This document shows positions 33,367 through 45,719 of a DNA stretch of 52,048 bases, in pieces. The notes beneath the pieces are model-generated. The model was not told the origin of the DNA and did not search any database. It was given only the letters and a program-made list of their open reading frames with translations. Source of the DNA: Apostichopus parvimensis (taxonomy: Eukaryota > Echinodermata > Holothuroidea > Aspidochirotida > Stichopodidae); the NCBI GenBank assembly GCA_000934455.1, contig KN887083.1, positions 728 to 52,775 of the forward strand. The letters run 5' to 3'. The first letter of the stretch is position 1; each line of letters begins with the position of its first letter. The translations under genes were made by a program, and so were the position numbers.

Positions 33367-36300
33367 GTGAGTGTCCCATGTTTTGTGCTTAATTTGAGTG
33401 AATTTGCTACAAAATTGCATATATAATGATTGATAACCTTTTGCAAGACATTCATGAAATCAATGTCAATTTGTCACATAATTTGGTATCGGTGCCAGTA
33501 TTGGATAAAATATTTAAATATTCACTTGTGGAAAATTTCTACTTTCTGTACATGTTGTATATGTGTGGTCAGCCCTATGTACAAGAGAAGCATGGATGGT
33601 TTTTGGTCCCGCATGCTGTTGGAAGGATGCCACTGTAGACTGACAAGAAAAGCCGAATCTTCATCATTTTACTGCACTGGTGCAAGTTAAATATTTCTTT
33701 CTACTAATAACAAGTAACGTAACTTCTATACAGACAAATCATATTGGTTTAAGGACCTTAGTCCAGTCTTTAAGAATTCGCTTGGCAGTGGGTTTACCTG
33801 CAGAGATGTTAACTACACGTTAAGGCTTTTGACCTATCAAAATTAGCTGTAGGACAGCACATTGCATTTTATTTTCTGGCAAGGAGCAGAGGTTGATTTA
33901 GTTACTAATTGCCTACAGGTTTTTTTTAGGCCAACATGTGGTAGAATCGGCCCAATCAGTCACCTGCTTCAGGGTGAAGTTCTGCTCAGGCAGGATCTTG
34001 GTAGTCAGTAAGGACTAGGTAATTTGTATTGTGTAAGTGCTGCTATGTTATTACACTTACTCTATACTGCATTACTGTTTATTACAATTTCAACACGCCT
34101 GTGCACAAAGACAGAAGGTGGCACAAAAGACAAAGATACAATAGTTTTGTCAGTGCAGGGAGAGGGGTGGGTTGGGGGGGGGGTGAACAGAGGTGTTATT
34201 CATTCTTTAGGTTGTTAGCACTGTATCTATCGTTACAGATCTTTTCAATCGTTTAAACGTTTTGGTATTTACCAGACATTGTATTGTGCTCTCGTCTGAG
34301 CGTGATGTATTTACCTTAGCTGAGTGTTAGTTGGTATTGCTTACCTAGCTCTCTTGTCATTGTTTACATTCAGTTCTCTTAGTTTACAAACCTCACTATT
34401 TGTTCTTTACATTCCTACATTATGTTATCAGACTCTTATATAGACCTTTAAATTACCCAAACTTGAGACAGCTTGATTTGTTAGCCGGGTACTACTCACA
34501 ATTGTCAACAAGATTTTCAATAAAAAGACCCGATGATCTCCACCCAGCATTACACAGATATTTGTTTTAATCGATCCTAATATGAAAGTTAAAGCGACAT
34601 TGCAGTCCCTGAACAACTTGTTGATATTACACGATATGGCTTGCCTACAGTATGCTGCTTGACATCAGTGTCATGATAGAATGTGAACTTTAACCCACAA
34701 GGAACTTTTTACTGCAGTTAACTCCCTTTTTAGTTGATGACAGATGATATGATGATAAAAATTTGTGGAAATTAAAACAACTTTGTTCAAGGACTTAAAC
34801 AGGGAACTACTTTAACTTGTATAAACAAGTGCTTGAAATTCTCCTTCAGGGGTGGGGGGTGTGGGGGAGGGGAGCAGTTACCTGGCCAGCCTTCCTGCTC
34901 ACCTGCATACTGTATCTTTCAACAGACCTGATATATATTTGATAAGTTAGAAATCTACTTTCATGGCCTTGCTCAATCATCATGCCTTCAAAACAAAATA
35001 TGCCAGCCAACCTTGATGTCCCAGATTTTCATATATTAATAGTACTGTACTTTATATGATGCAGCCTTAATTATACACACACATGCAAATATATATATGT
35101 ACCGGGGCTTTGATTATAATTTCTGTGGAAAATCCATCTTCTTAAGATTTCTTAAGTTCTAAGAAATAGGGTATATACTTTAGGTTTTCATGGTCAGTGT
35201 TTTGGTCACTAATTACAAGAAAAGAGAGACATTTCATGCACTTAGACTTAGTCACTTAAAATAAGAACACTTGATTGGTCAATGGGGGTTTATCAATAGC
35301 TTCATCAGTGAATTTGGATGGTTGCCATACTGTAGCTTTGCTTATTTATCTGGGAAGGTGTCACTGTTAGGCTTCAAAGTGACTTTCTGCCTCCTCTCTT
35401 ACTGTACCTAGCTTCATCTGTGACATGAGGGGCTTACAAAGTGTTATACCATATATGCGACTCTCATAGGTGTATGTAGGTCTATTATCTGAGCAATGTT
35501 TGACTTCCACAAATTTGTTCCCTTTCTTGGATAGTGGATATTATAGATTTAATCCTAATCTGTGACTGCATACCAGTTGTTTCTTTAAAATAATTTCACA
35601 ATCCTGTAGCATAGTCAATGAACAACTCTTTATCTATAGATAGCAGTCTTGACCATAATTCTTTAGTTGCCAGTGAAGGAAGGATTAATGTTGGCTGCAA
35701 AATTTCTATGAATCATTTGTAATGTTAGTCATGTTACTGCCTTGTTGCTACCAAGTTATTCCAAACTCCATAGAGATTATGAAAGGTTATGGAGCTAGAA
35801 ATGCACATGTATATTCATCAGCCTTACTTTTGTACCAGCCATCCTGCCAGTGGTAGGTTAGTAATTGGTGTCATTACCACCCTTAGAATGTCAACTCTGT
35901 GTCGCAGGAACTGGTACTGTCAGTACTGTCTGTATGTTGTGTTTAACAACTGGTAAATTGCCATTGGGATCCTGTGTTGAGTCTCCTCCTCGGGGACCTG
36001 GCTTCAATCATCGAGTGTTTATGATCTTTCAAGCACCTATCCAGTCTCCTTAGTCTATTTTAAGAGCATTGTTTTCTCGTTACCGGGCCGATGCTCCGGC
36101 CATGAAGGAATTCCTTCTTCATTAGTTCATCAGCTTTGAGCGGGAGGAGGGATGTAGAGTACAACGTCAGGGATAGATCATGTGAAAAGTGAACATGTTT
36201 TTTACCTCTTATTGTAACTTTAAGAAAATAATTGAATCCCTGTTTTAATAAGTAGTTAGTTAATGACTTCTTAATGCATTGGCATTTTAAGTTTAAGTAT

Positions 36301-39300
36301 CCTGGTTTGATTCAGAGATTACATTGTGTCTCTGAAGTATGCGTTTGTGAGGTATGTGTGCATGTGAAGTGTGTGTTTGTGTTCATACATACATGGAATG
36401 ATCTGATTTGATTGGAAGTGGATACATAATTACCAAAGATGCTGTGAGCTGTTTACAGATCTGCCAAGATTGCAGACATAGGAGTGGATGCACAGGGTAT
36501 GGTGTTGAAGATGTTAAATTGCTGTTTTGCTGTGTAAATAAAGAGATTGTAAATAGTTTTGTGTTTAGGTATGGTGTTAAAATGCACAGATGATAAACAG
36601 CTTATGTGTGGTGTGATGGGTGCTAAAGGAAAAAAAACAGTTGGTGTTTGGTGATGGTGTTAACATACCATATAATGAACAGCTGGTGTTTTCTGATGGT
36701 GTTAAAGTACATCTAGATAATAAAAAGCTGGTGTTAGGTGATGGTGTAAACATGCATTTGGTGATGGTGTCAAAATATAATTTGATAATAAAGTGCTGGT
36801 GTTAGCTGATGGAGCCATACTGTAATATACTGATGGAAATAAGTTGGAGTTGGCCTCACCTGTTTACTAATGTTTGTAAATTTGTACAGTAAATATTTCT
36901 TTGGATAAATTTCCTGGTATTATTGTTAACAAGGAGTTACTTTAAAACCACATCTTTGCATCCAGCCAGTAGCTTAATCCATTTTAGGAACATTAACTGT
37001 CTTATACTAGGTGGACAATTCAAGACAGATTTTTAGTCTTGAATATTATGAAATTTGTCTTCATTTTGCAACAATTAATAGCGTTTTTTTTTTTCTGCGT
37101 TTCATATTTGATGCCTTCTGAAATGTCAATATCTTAGTCTTTTGTCATTTCTCCAATAGAAGGTAATGAATGAGATTAATGGTTGCATTCAAAAGTAGCT
37201 GAACAGACAAACAGGCAGACATGCACAGCATGGAACGTGCCACTGAATGTGTTGTGGTCACACAATATCCAGTACCAAAAAAAAATGATGAATAATTGAA
37301 TAATGCAGAAAATATAGGCACATTTAAATTATTTCATGTTAACAGCAACTCCAAATTGGAGTATTTTAGTCTATATTTTCTCACATTTAAGATATAATAT
37401 GTATGAAATGAAAGACACAAATTTGGCAATCTGCCAATGTTTAATAGATCTTACAATGCCCCCCCCCCCCCAAAAAAAAACAAATTGCAGTGCTTTCATT
37501 GGGAACTTAGGAATCCAACAACAAAACATTGTTGTTCACTTGATTAGGTAAGTAAGGTAGAGTCATTCGTCGATGCTATTGTACATACATATGCTGATAG
37601 TTTTACAGATCCCTCTCAATGGTAGAAGACCTGTTATCCTTGACTTTATGGTCCCTAATAAACCTCTTTAACGGTGCTTAAATTCTATTCTATCTTGCAG
37701 AAATTGAATTCTTGCCATCTGTAGTGCGAACACAGCTGTTTGACGAGCTGTTAGACCAAGACGTTCAGAAAGGTAAGTGGACAGCAGTAAACTTTTAGAA
37801 GTGGATCAAAAGTGGAGGAAATCAACTTGTGTTGTTGTGACTTGAGGACTTAAATAAGTGGACTGACTTCAAACATAAACTGTAATAAAAAAAATCGATA
37901 AAATGCAAATTACCCTTTTGTGCCTATATAAGCCAGTACTTTAATTGATAGTCTGGCTATTGGAAGCAACATAGGGTTTGCAGGCAATCATTTATGTGGC
38001 ATCTTATAGCATTCTTATTATTCTGTGAAAATGGGCAAATTGCTATGCAAATTCAAATAATATATATCTTTTTGTGCACAGTTTTAACCATATCATTTTC
38101 GATATTTATGGGATGCAAGATTCATAAACTTGGTTCCTGCTATCAATAATGGGAGTGTCAGTCATAAAGTTGGAATTAACACTGTGGCTCATTTGTAACA
38201 ACTGCTGCACAGTGTACATTAGATTATAGTGTGCACACACATGCATACAATACATACAGTCATTCACACATGCATACACATGAACCATTTAACATCTACA
38301 CAGTGAATTGACATCTCAGTGTAGGGATGTTGTACAAGATGGTAGTCACCAATCTAACAACTGCTACCCAGTCATTGCTACAGTAGATTATAATGCGCAC
38401 AACCAGGTATACATTCAAACAGTCATTCACACATACATACACATCAACAACTTAACAGGTCTATACAGTAATCTCAAAATGTAGGAACGTTGAAGGAGAT
38501 GATTGTGGCCAAATAGAGTAGGCAAGACTATAACTCATTAAGCACTGTTCTGTACAGCTGGTCCTGGCACCCCACCCCCCCCCCCCTTTCCAATGAGAGA
38601 AGCAATTAAAACCATTGGTCAACTTGAATGTTGGTTTACTATAAAGCAGAATACCTCTCCAAGAGGCTGGTTGTAAACCATGGATAGTAAAACCTCTTTA
38701 TTTTGAAACTAGATGGTTGCTCAGATACTAGACAAATTTAGGAAACATACATGCTCTTGGAAGATTCACAAGCTGTGCAGTACTGCATATCATATTAAGA
38801 TATCTTTGACGCAATCTCCCCTTGTGTCAATCAATTCATTATATTGAATACTAGATATTCTAATTGCACTGATGCTCCAAGATATTACAACCTTAACAAC
38901 AGTGAGATGGTTATAACAGGCCTAATTTATTTTAAATTAGCCAAGTTTTCATGTGACATTATATTTACTTGCAAGAAACCATACTTGCTAGTGATTGATA
39001 TGTAATGCAAAAACAACAAGACCTGAAAACAGTAGGGGAGTAGCGATATGAAATCAGTGTTTTTGATTTGGTTAGGGGAACACAGGGCGAGTTATGAAGA
39101 CCATATCATCCTTTGACAGTAAATGTTGGAGCCTAGAGGTGGTGTGATGTGGATTGTGATGTAACACCAGTTGCATAATTTAATATTTAAACCAGGTTAA
39201 TTTGGGAATTATGTTAATTTATGACCGTCTTGGATACATCAGCTCATAATGTCAGCACAATTCCGTTAACGATAAAGTTGCCAGTAGTGACTGTAGTTAT

Positions 39301-42300
39301 CACCATGCAGAATCTGTTTGCCAAAATTGAAATTTATGTCGTAAAAAAAACAATTTGTGTAATTATATGTAGCACTGAAGATGTGCATGTTTTGTTACAC
39401 AATGCAAATAACCGAGACAGGTACAGCATTGCTGGCCTTCTGTGTTCCCATGAAAGGGTTTATTGACTTCCTGGTTGCATTAGTTCTGTGTTGCGATTCA
39501 TTGCTGTGATGTTCTACAGTATGTTTAATTTAGTACTCAACACCTGCCAAGAAATATTGGCTCAAATCAACAGTATGAGTCATCCTGATTGCTGTATTGT
39601 TTTGTGTAGTGATGATATTAGTGTTCTGTACATGACATACATCATATTACTGAACAGCATATAACCAGTGGCAACCTCCATGCATTACCAATAACCAGGG
39701 TACTGTATATACCCATGTACAGTATGTACATTCCTCTATGTCATACAACAACACTGATTGGGAGGTTTGCAGACCGTATGTCTCAGAGTAAGAGTGACAG
39801 ATAGTTTACGATAAGAACCCCCACCAGGGAGGATGGGAAGGGGGGAGGATGGGAAGGGGGGAGGATGGGAAGGGGAAATGGAGGATGGGAAGGGGAAAGG
39901 GAGGATCGGACGGGGGAAGGGAGGATAGGAAGGGAGGATGGGATGGGGAAGGATGAGAAGGGGGGGAGGATGGGAATGGGAGGATGGAAAGGGGGGAGGA
40001 TGGGAAGGAGACAGAATGGGAATGGGGGAGGATGGGAATGGGAGAGGATCGGAATGGGAGAGGATAGAAGGATGGAGGATGGGAAGGGGAGGATGGGAAG
40101 GGGGGAGGTTGGGAATGGGGCAGGATGGGAGAGGTAGAGGATGGGAAGGGAAGGAGAGGGATTGTGAGGAGACATATTTCTTTCACACACTTCCTTCACA
40201 AACATAATTTGAGGATGTGGCTAATTGGGCGGGCCACTGTAGTTTACACAGAAGAGAGCTTCAAATGTCAAATACATCTACTGAATATTCATTAACTTAT
40301 TTAAAGGGAGTTGCTGATGACTCGCAAGTCTGGGTTCCATTTTGTGAAACTAATATTAGGGATGATGTCATTGTAAGTAGTTGATATATTGACAGAACCA
40401 TTGTTCTATGACTGGTTTGTAATATTAAAACTGTACAAATATTTAATAGATCTGTATTCTTTATTCTGGGTCAAAACATAAAGATATAGTATTATTGATG
40501 TATATATATTCATATTGAAGTCTTTAAAATGTTTAATATCCTGTTGAGAATTTAATGAAGGTATTCCGGTGACATAATTAGGACTGAAAGTAGCATTCAT
40601 GTGGGTATTAATTAGTTAAGCCTATGTGTGATTCATCATATGTCAGCCAATAATGCATGCATACCAAATTAATACATGTATGCCACTTTGGTGCAGCTAA
40701 CAAATGAGTTAACAATGTTCAAAGTTCACAGTGTGGAACCATACTGTCGAATACCTAGATTTATTAATTTTAAGAAGCTGTCCGATGTTAGTGCATTTCG
40801 TAGTCATCTCATTTGAGGTAACCATATTGGTTTAATGGTTTAATTAAACAATAAGCGCTGAATAAAAGTCATTAATCTTAATTACCTGAACTTAGTCTGT
40901 CATGTGATTGGTGGTTGAATGTAATTAGATTGCTTTCAGGTTTCACGATCGAAAGAAATATGTTTTAAACTTTTCAACTGATCAGGACTTGTTTTAGTTA
41001 AATATGCATTCATGTACTGTCAATGGTATTTGAAAGAGGGAAGTGTATAACTGCCCGAGAAGGAAGTGTTGGTCTTACGTGAACTTTTTTATTACTTGTA
41101 TCTGACCTTTGTGGTAAAACAAAATATACATTGGCATAGATGATATATGGCTGTTTCTATATCAAGTGATACTACCATAAACAGACTTTTTTACCTTAAA
41201 TAGTTAACTTTTGTTTCAAATAGTAAGTGAAAAAGTCCAGAATTTTAACAATTTCTGATTGACAATGTATTCAATAATTACTTACAGTATTTAGGATCTA
41301 AGTCTTTCTTTGATAAATTGCGATCATATTTAACTCCATACATGAAGCAGATTTGCTATTGATGTATATTAACTCCGTACATGAAGCTGGTTTGCTATTG
41401 ATGTATTATATATATTAACTCCATACATTAAGCAGGTTTGCTATTAATGTATTATATATTAACTCCATACAGGTTTGCATACAGGTTTGCTATTTATATG
41501 TTATTAACTCCATACACTAAGCAGGTTTTCTATTTATATATTATTCATTAACTCCATACAGGTTTGTATACAGGTTTGCATACAGATTTGCTATTTATAT
41601 ATTATTAACTGTGTACAGTAAGCAGGTTTGCTGGATATTGAGGACCAAATGCGAACATCTACCTCATAAACCGAAGTTGCTATGATCCATAAATTTGAAA
41701 TTTGACTTGCAGTTATAGATCTGGTAAGAGTCTGATGTTTTTTCTCTCTCTATCTCTCTTCTTTCTTCCTCTCATTTAATCAGAATTGGAACAAGAGTCA
41801 CAGATAATAAATTGGAGTATTGAGATTGGTAACACACTTGGTGGAAGACTCTTTGCTTTGTGGAACAGAACAGCTGGTGACTGCCTTTTAGACTCGGCTC
41901 TGCAAGCTACCTGGGGTGTATTTGACACAGATGGTACCCTGAGGAGGGCCCTGGGAGATAGTCTCAATGAGGGCGGGGAACGGTGAGCTATTCTTTGACA
42001 GTATTGAATAGGATCACTTTAAGGAAAACGAATTGTCTTCTTGATTTTTGACCATTACAAACAAGAACTACAAGTCCTGGGTACAAATTCCAAAACCAAT
42101 AATAAATTTGCAAATTTATCCACAGCATGAGGGGGAGGGCTCATCAATTAAAGTGGCTGTACTGGCTAGTTTAGCACAGTCCATTAAGAAACCTGCTAAC
42201 TTCCTCACAAGGTGTCAACTGCAAGGTACAAGACTTTTTGTGGCCTCAGATAACTTGTTTATGATGTATTAAATATGTCAGGGACTTATGGACTTCCTCT

Positions 42301-45300
42301 TTCGCTGACATATTTTTATTTTGTAATATGAAGGTAACAGAACCTCTTTACATAAAGGTAGTAGTAATGAATAAGTATCTACCCTTGCCGACGTAGATTG
42401 TTACCAGTTTCTTACAACTGTTCCCAAACTGGCCAAGTTGAAGGTCATCTCTGTGAACGGTCATAATAGCTAAATGGTGGATAATATCATTCAATTTTAC
42501 CATCAAATTCTAATGACATGAAAATGCTCATTTGTCACACATTTTTTTCTTGGAAAAGCAATTTGCATGTTTTAAGACAGAAAAAAATTGCAACTATTAA
42601 AAGCTCTATATCCCAAGAATCTTAACTTGGGCAAAGTTGTAACTTCATGATAGATAGGTTGTATGACTTGCACAAGTGCACAGTTTTTGCTATGGTATGA
42701 CAATTTTATACCCAATTCACTTGAAAATTGACCAAAATCAAATGCCTAAAGCTGTGTTAAGAAATTCCACTTGTGTTTCTGCACAATAGTAACTAAAAAC
42801 AGGTTAGAGGAGTCATTATATATCAAAACGTGGCATAAATCTAATAAATGCATGTATACATGAATGCCTTTCCTTCAAAGGAATCCAAGTTTTCTTCTGA
42901 AACAGCAGTTTTTCACACTTCCTAGAGGTCTCTTTACCAGCTTGGGTCAAAATTAACTTCATTAAATTTACTATTACAAGGTGACTTTCTCTCAGCCCAA
43001 GATGTAGGCAGTAAGGTAGTTAATACATTTTCTGTGGTCACTACCCGAGCGAAAAGTCAAAGATTATCAGTTCAGCCTGGGACTGGAAACTAATGTAAGG
43101 AAAAGTTTTCCAAACAAACAAGATGTTTTCAGATATTGGACACATTTATTCTGGTATTAATTTTCGATAAGTGGCAAGGACCTGCTGGGAGGGTTGTCCC
43201 TTATTGTTTTGAATTGATGTCAATAGGCTGATGTTTTTGATAAACATATTCATGACCACCCCCTCCCACACACACACACACTCACAAAGGTGTGTTTTAC
43301 ATTCAGTCCTAGGACCCAATTGTTTTTTCCATTGTTCAAATCCACGTACCCTAACCTTAACAATACCCCATAACAATAGAATTCTTTCGAGGTTGTGGTG
43401 ATTCTCGGTCAGAATACAAGTGCCCACAAACTAGTCAAGTCTGTGTGTTCTTTTATCTTTTATTCTTCTTTTCTTTCTTTTTTTGGTCAAAATTCTTGTT
43501 AATTTTTTTCTTCTCAAAAAACAAAAATCATTTTATCACCCTCCCCTTAAATTCTAGAGGTCACATATATTGTGGTTTTTCTCCCATTTCAGGTTCTACG
43601 AGAGGTGGAAAGCATACGAGTCCATGCAGATAGAGAGCATGCAGTTTACCTTAGATGATGAACAGTGGCTGCAAGACTGGACTTTAATGTTAAGCCTCGC
43701 CGGACAGCCTGGTGCTGCCCTTGAACAAACACACATCTTTGCTCTGGCTCACATCTTAAGACGGCCTATCATCGTGTACGGGGTCAAATTCATCAAGAGC
43801 TTCCGTGGTGAGAATCTGGGCTATGCAAGGTTTCAGGGTAAGTATCGGTCACAGTTGTGTGTGTTTAAAATCACCTAAGAACTGGTCTCTGACAAATAGC
43901 TTTCAGTGGGGGCAGTTGTACGACGAGTGTGTATTTTGGTCGCCAAAAGTTTGTCAACTTATCGATTAGCTTTTGTTCAGGTGGGCGGAGTACTTTTTTA
44001 TTACTCGTTTAATAATACCCTGAAGGCCAAGGAATAATGCAGGATAGTGGGTTATATTTCTTGCCTCTTACTTCCATCCAGTTAGTAGTGTATCTATCTC
44101 CTTTATTCTACTCCAGCTAGCCCAATGACTGTAAAAATGCTGTAAAACCCTGGAATGTGATGGCCCATCACACTGTTGAGAATACCATTGGTTTATTGTT
44201 TATAGTGATTAGAGTTTCAAATTGAAAATCTTATAAACACGGTATTTAAAGAAGGATCACTTTAGTTACACTGCCCAGGTTAGCGATGTCCTCCCCTATT
44301 CCGTAAGCTACAATTCAGAAATGTAGCAGCTTATTCTTAGAATTTATGTTTTAAATGCCTCCCATTTGTCTTGACCTGGTCTCTCCCAGAGATTGGTTTC
44401 TTTGGTTTCTGGTTTAGAATTCCTTCACATACTTTTGTATATGTCTTCACCTGTTACCTTTTTAACAATTCCTTCACATACTTTTTATTTTTTATTCCCC
44501 AGGTGTTTATCTGCCCTTATTGTGGGAGCAGAGTTTTTGCTGGAAAACGCCCATAGCTCTGGGATACACTAGAGGGCATTTCTCAGCTTTGGTTCCCATA
44601 GGAACAGAATCAGAAGACAACCTCGGAGCTGGTGCTAATTTAAATACAAGTGACGACACACAGACCGTCTACCTGCCATTGACCGATTATGAGGGCAAAC
44701 TATTGCCTGTTCACTTTATAACACCTTTAGAGGTAAGTGGAACTATATACCAGGGATAGATTTAGAAAGATAAAAATAATAAACTAAACCAAAATGAATT
44801 AACTGGTATTTGCTGCCTCACTTGCTAAGTACATCTAGTCCATGTAGAGTGCTTTGAGATGAGATGTTCTTCTATGTAGAGCACTTTATAAATGCATATA
44901 TTATTTATTTATTTATTATCATCGTCATCATCATCTACTGTCTTATATAGGAACAGACAAATAGAGTTGGTCCTGGTGTTTTGACAGTAAACAGAATTAT
45001 ACCTTTACAGCTGTTTTAACATCTTGGCATGTATTTTGAATTCCTGTATGTAATGGTGACATGAGAGTTCATGTGCAAGCTGCAGAGTGCAGACTTATGA
45101 TGGCTTGTAACATTGTAGTCAAGGCTGGCTTTGTTGAAATCCAGGTTTAAAAGTATCACAGATGTGAACTCATTGTAGAAGAGCACCACCATGTACAACC
45201 GCACAGTCATGATGTATTGTCACAAAGTATTCAGAATGGGTTTATATCACCTTATCAATGTAGCATTGAAATATAAAAACATATCCTCCATTGCTTCTTA

Positions 45301-45719
45301 CATTGCTTACATTGCTCATTACCACTGTAATGTGAACAAGGACTTTCATTGCAGGTTTATATATAAGATTCCTAGTGAAATATAAATTAAAAACTTGAGA
45401 AAGATGTCTTGTTTGAATGAAAGCATGACCTACCTACACATGAATGATAACATGAAGAGGTTGAACTATGACATTATCAAAGATGTGGCGTATTTGGTTC
45501 GGAGCTGCTTTTAGACGAGAGAGATCTCACCTCTCGATGTTTGAACTTTTACAGGTTGGGACAGAAGAGAAACTGCTCAACGATTGGCTGGACTGCTGCA
45601 GTACACCGGGAGGCCTGATGGTCGCCCAGCAGATTCACCACAAGAAACGACCCGTTCTGATTGGTCAGATGGTTGAAGAATGGTTGCAGCGATACAGAAG
45701 GATTGCTCAACAGCTTTGA
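32250..45719 (+). CDS. ZRANB1: ZRANB1/TRABID ubiquitin thioesterase (six coding exons)
   Basis: Exons: 32250-33366, 37701-37772, 41784-41982, 43593-43837, 44503-44732, 45555-45719; total 2028 nt, 675 aa plus TGA. All introns are GT-AG and phases agree. TRABID is a cytoplasmic/nuclear OTU deubiquitinase that prefers K29- and K33-linked chains and is linked to Wnt signalling and other pathways in vertebrates. Domains: NZF fingers at about 8-33, 77-102 and 145-170 (each W-x-C-x2-C-x10-C-x2-C with the ubiquitin-contact TY pair), a Ser/Pro linker, AnkUBD about 248-350, and an OTU domain about 397-660 with catalytic Cys430 in NRTAGDCLLDS and His570 in RGHFSAL. The start follows vertebrate MSE; an in-frame ATG three bases earlier is possible. 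Human ZRANB1 is 708 aa and ends in an acidic tail that is absent here. Confidence 0.97.
34849..34874 (+). repeat. G-rich tract with quadruplex potential
   Basis: GGGG-T-GGGGGG-TGT-GGGGG-A-GGGG on the transcribed-RNA sense of ZRANB1 intron 1; fits the G4 pattern with loops of 1-3. Confidence 0.65.
36495..36820 (+). repeat. Minisatellite of about 43 bp, TGATGGTGTTAA core
   Basis: Core words near 36500, 36570, 36652, 36694, 36739, 36762 and 36814 with AGCTGGTGTT between. The 61-codon ORF at 36620-36805 only reflects translation of the repeat (repeated VFGDGV/LVLGDGV). Confidence 0.78.
38192..38515 (+). repeat. 159-bp tandem duplication in ZRANB1 intron 2
   Basis: AACAACTGCT at 38197 and 38356. 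Both copies continue with a GATTATA-TG-GCACA segment, CATACA-rich and CAGTCATTCACACAT words, TTAACA, a CTCA-TGTAGG segment and GTTG. Clearly diverged, so not recent. Confidence 0.78.
39826..40172 (+). repeat. GA-rich minisatellite (GAGGATGGGAAGGGG)n
   Basis: About 20 units of 13-18 bp in ZRANB1 intron 2. Long ORFs on both strands (Ser/Pro/Leu-rich on minus, Gly/Arg/Trp-rich on plus) arise because the repeat lacks stop triplets; none is a gene. Confidence 0.92.
41325..41640 (+). repeat. Minisatellite of about 44 bp before ZRANB1 exon 3
   Basis: Units start ATTAACTCCATACA and include AAGCAGGTTTGCTAT and a TATATATTA linker, at roughly 41330, 41370, 41416, 41460, 41504 and 41549. The last unit ends about 140 bp before the catalytic-cysteine exon. 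Confidence 0.82.
41784..41982 (+). CDS. ZRANB1: ZRANB1 exon 3: OTU catalytic cysteine
   Basis: Residues 397-462. Contains IINWSIEI, ALWNRTAGDCLLDSALQATWG and the oxyanion-type Asp-Cys pair. The equivalent human cysteine is Cys443. The exon starts after CAG at 41781-41783 and ends CG|GTGAGC. Confidence 0.96.
41983..43592 (+). other. ZRANB1 intron 3
   Basis: 1.6 kb of AT-rich sequence with a short (CA)n run at about 43268-43281 and a T-rich stretch before exon 4. Nothing else is recognised. Confidence 0.7.
43593..43837 (+). CDS. ZRANB1: ZRANB1 exon 4: OTU core
   Basis: Residues 463-544 with EEQW-like DEQWLQDW, SLAGQPGAALEQTHIFALAH, LRRPIIVYGVK and SFRGENLGYARFQ, all typical of the TRABID/A20 OTU fold. 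Confidence 0.96.
44503..44732 (+). CDS. ZRANB1: ZRANB1 exon 5: OTU catalytic histidine
   Basis: Residues 545-621: GVYLPLLWEQSFCWKTPIAL, then TRGHFSALV with the catalytic His570, and GAGANLNTSDD. A shadow ORF in another frame of this exon exists and is not coding. Confidence 0.96.
44843..44935 (+). mobile_element. Truncated 3' end of a dispersed repeat
   Basis: TGTAGAGTGCTTTGAGATG ... GTAGAGCACTTTATAAATGCATATATT followed by (TTAT)n and (ATC)n. This is the common animal repeat tail with two GTAGAGCRCTTT boxes and AAATGCA-microsatellite. Only the tail is present, in ZRANB1 intron 5. Confidence 0.55.
45555..45719 (+). CDS. ZRANB1: ZRANB1 exon 6: C-terminus
   Basis: 54 residues and TGA: EEKLLNDWLDCC...GGLMVAQQ...LIGQMVEEWLQRYRRIAQQL. 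It matches vertebrate LLREWLDCC and QMVEKWLDRYRQI and stops directly there, without the vertebrate Glu/Asp-rich tail. Confidence 0.95.
   Translation, partial: VGTEEKLLNDWLDCCSTPGGLMVAQQIHHKKRPVLIGQMVEEWLQRYRRIAQQL

Larger units (their letters stand above)
33367..37700 (+). other. ZRANB1 intron 1
   Basis: 4.3 kb without a supported gene. It contains G-rich tracts at about 34158-34180 and 34849-34874 and the 43-bp minisatellite at 36495-36820. Small ORFs in it show no recognisable domain. Confidence 0.7.

Noticed and set aside
39609..39655. Box C/D snoRNA (GTGATGA ... CTGA) in ZRANB1 intron 2
   Set aside because: Only about 43 bases between boxes, no terminal stem, and no internal C'/D' pair.
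39783..40207. Long ORFs of 89-140 codons on both strands
   Set aside because: They translate a GA-rich minisatellite that has no stop triplets; composition is extreme and frames overlap on both strands.
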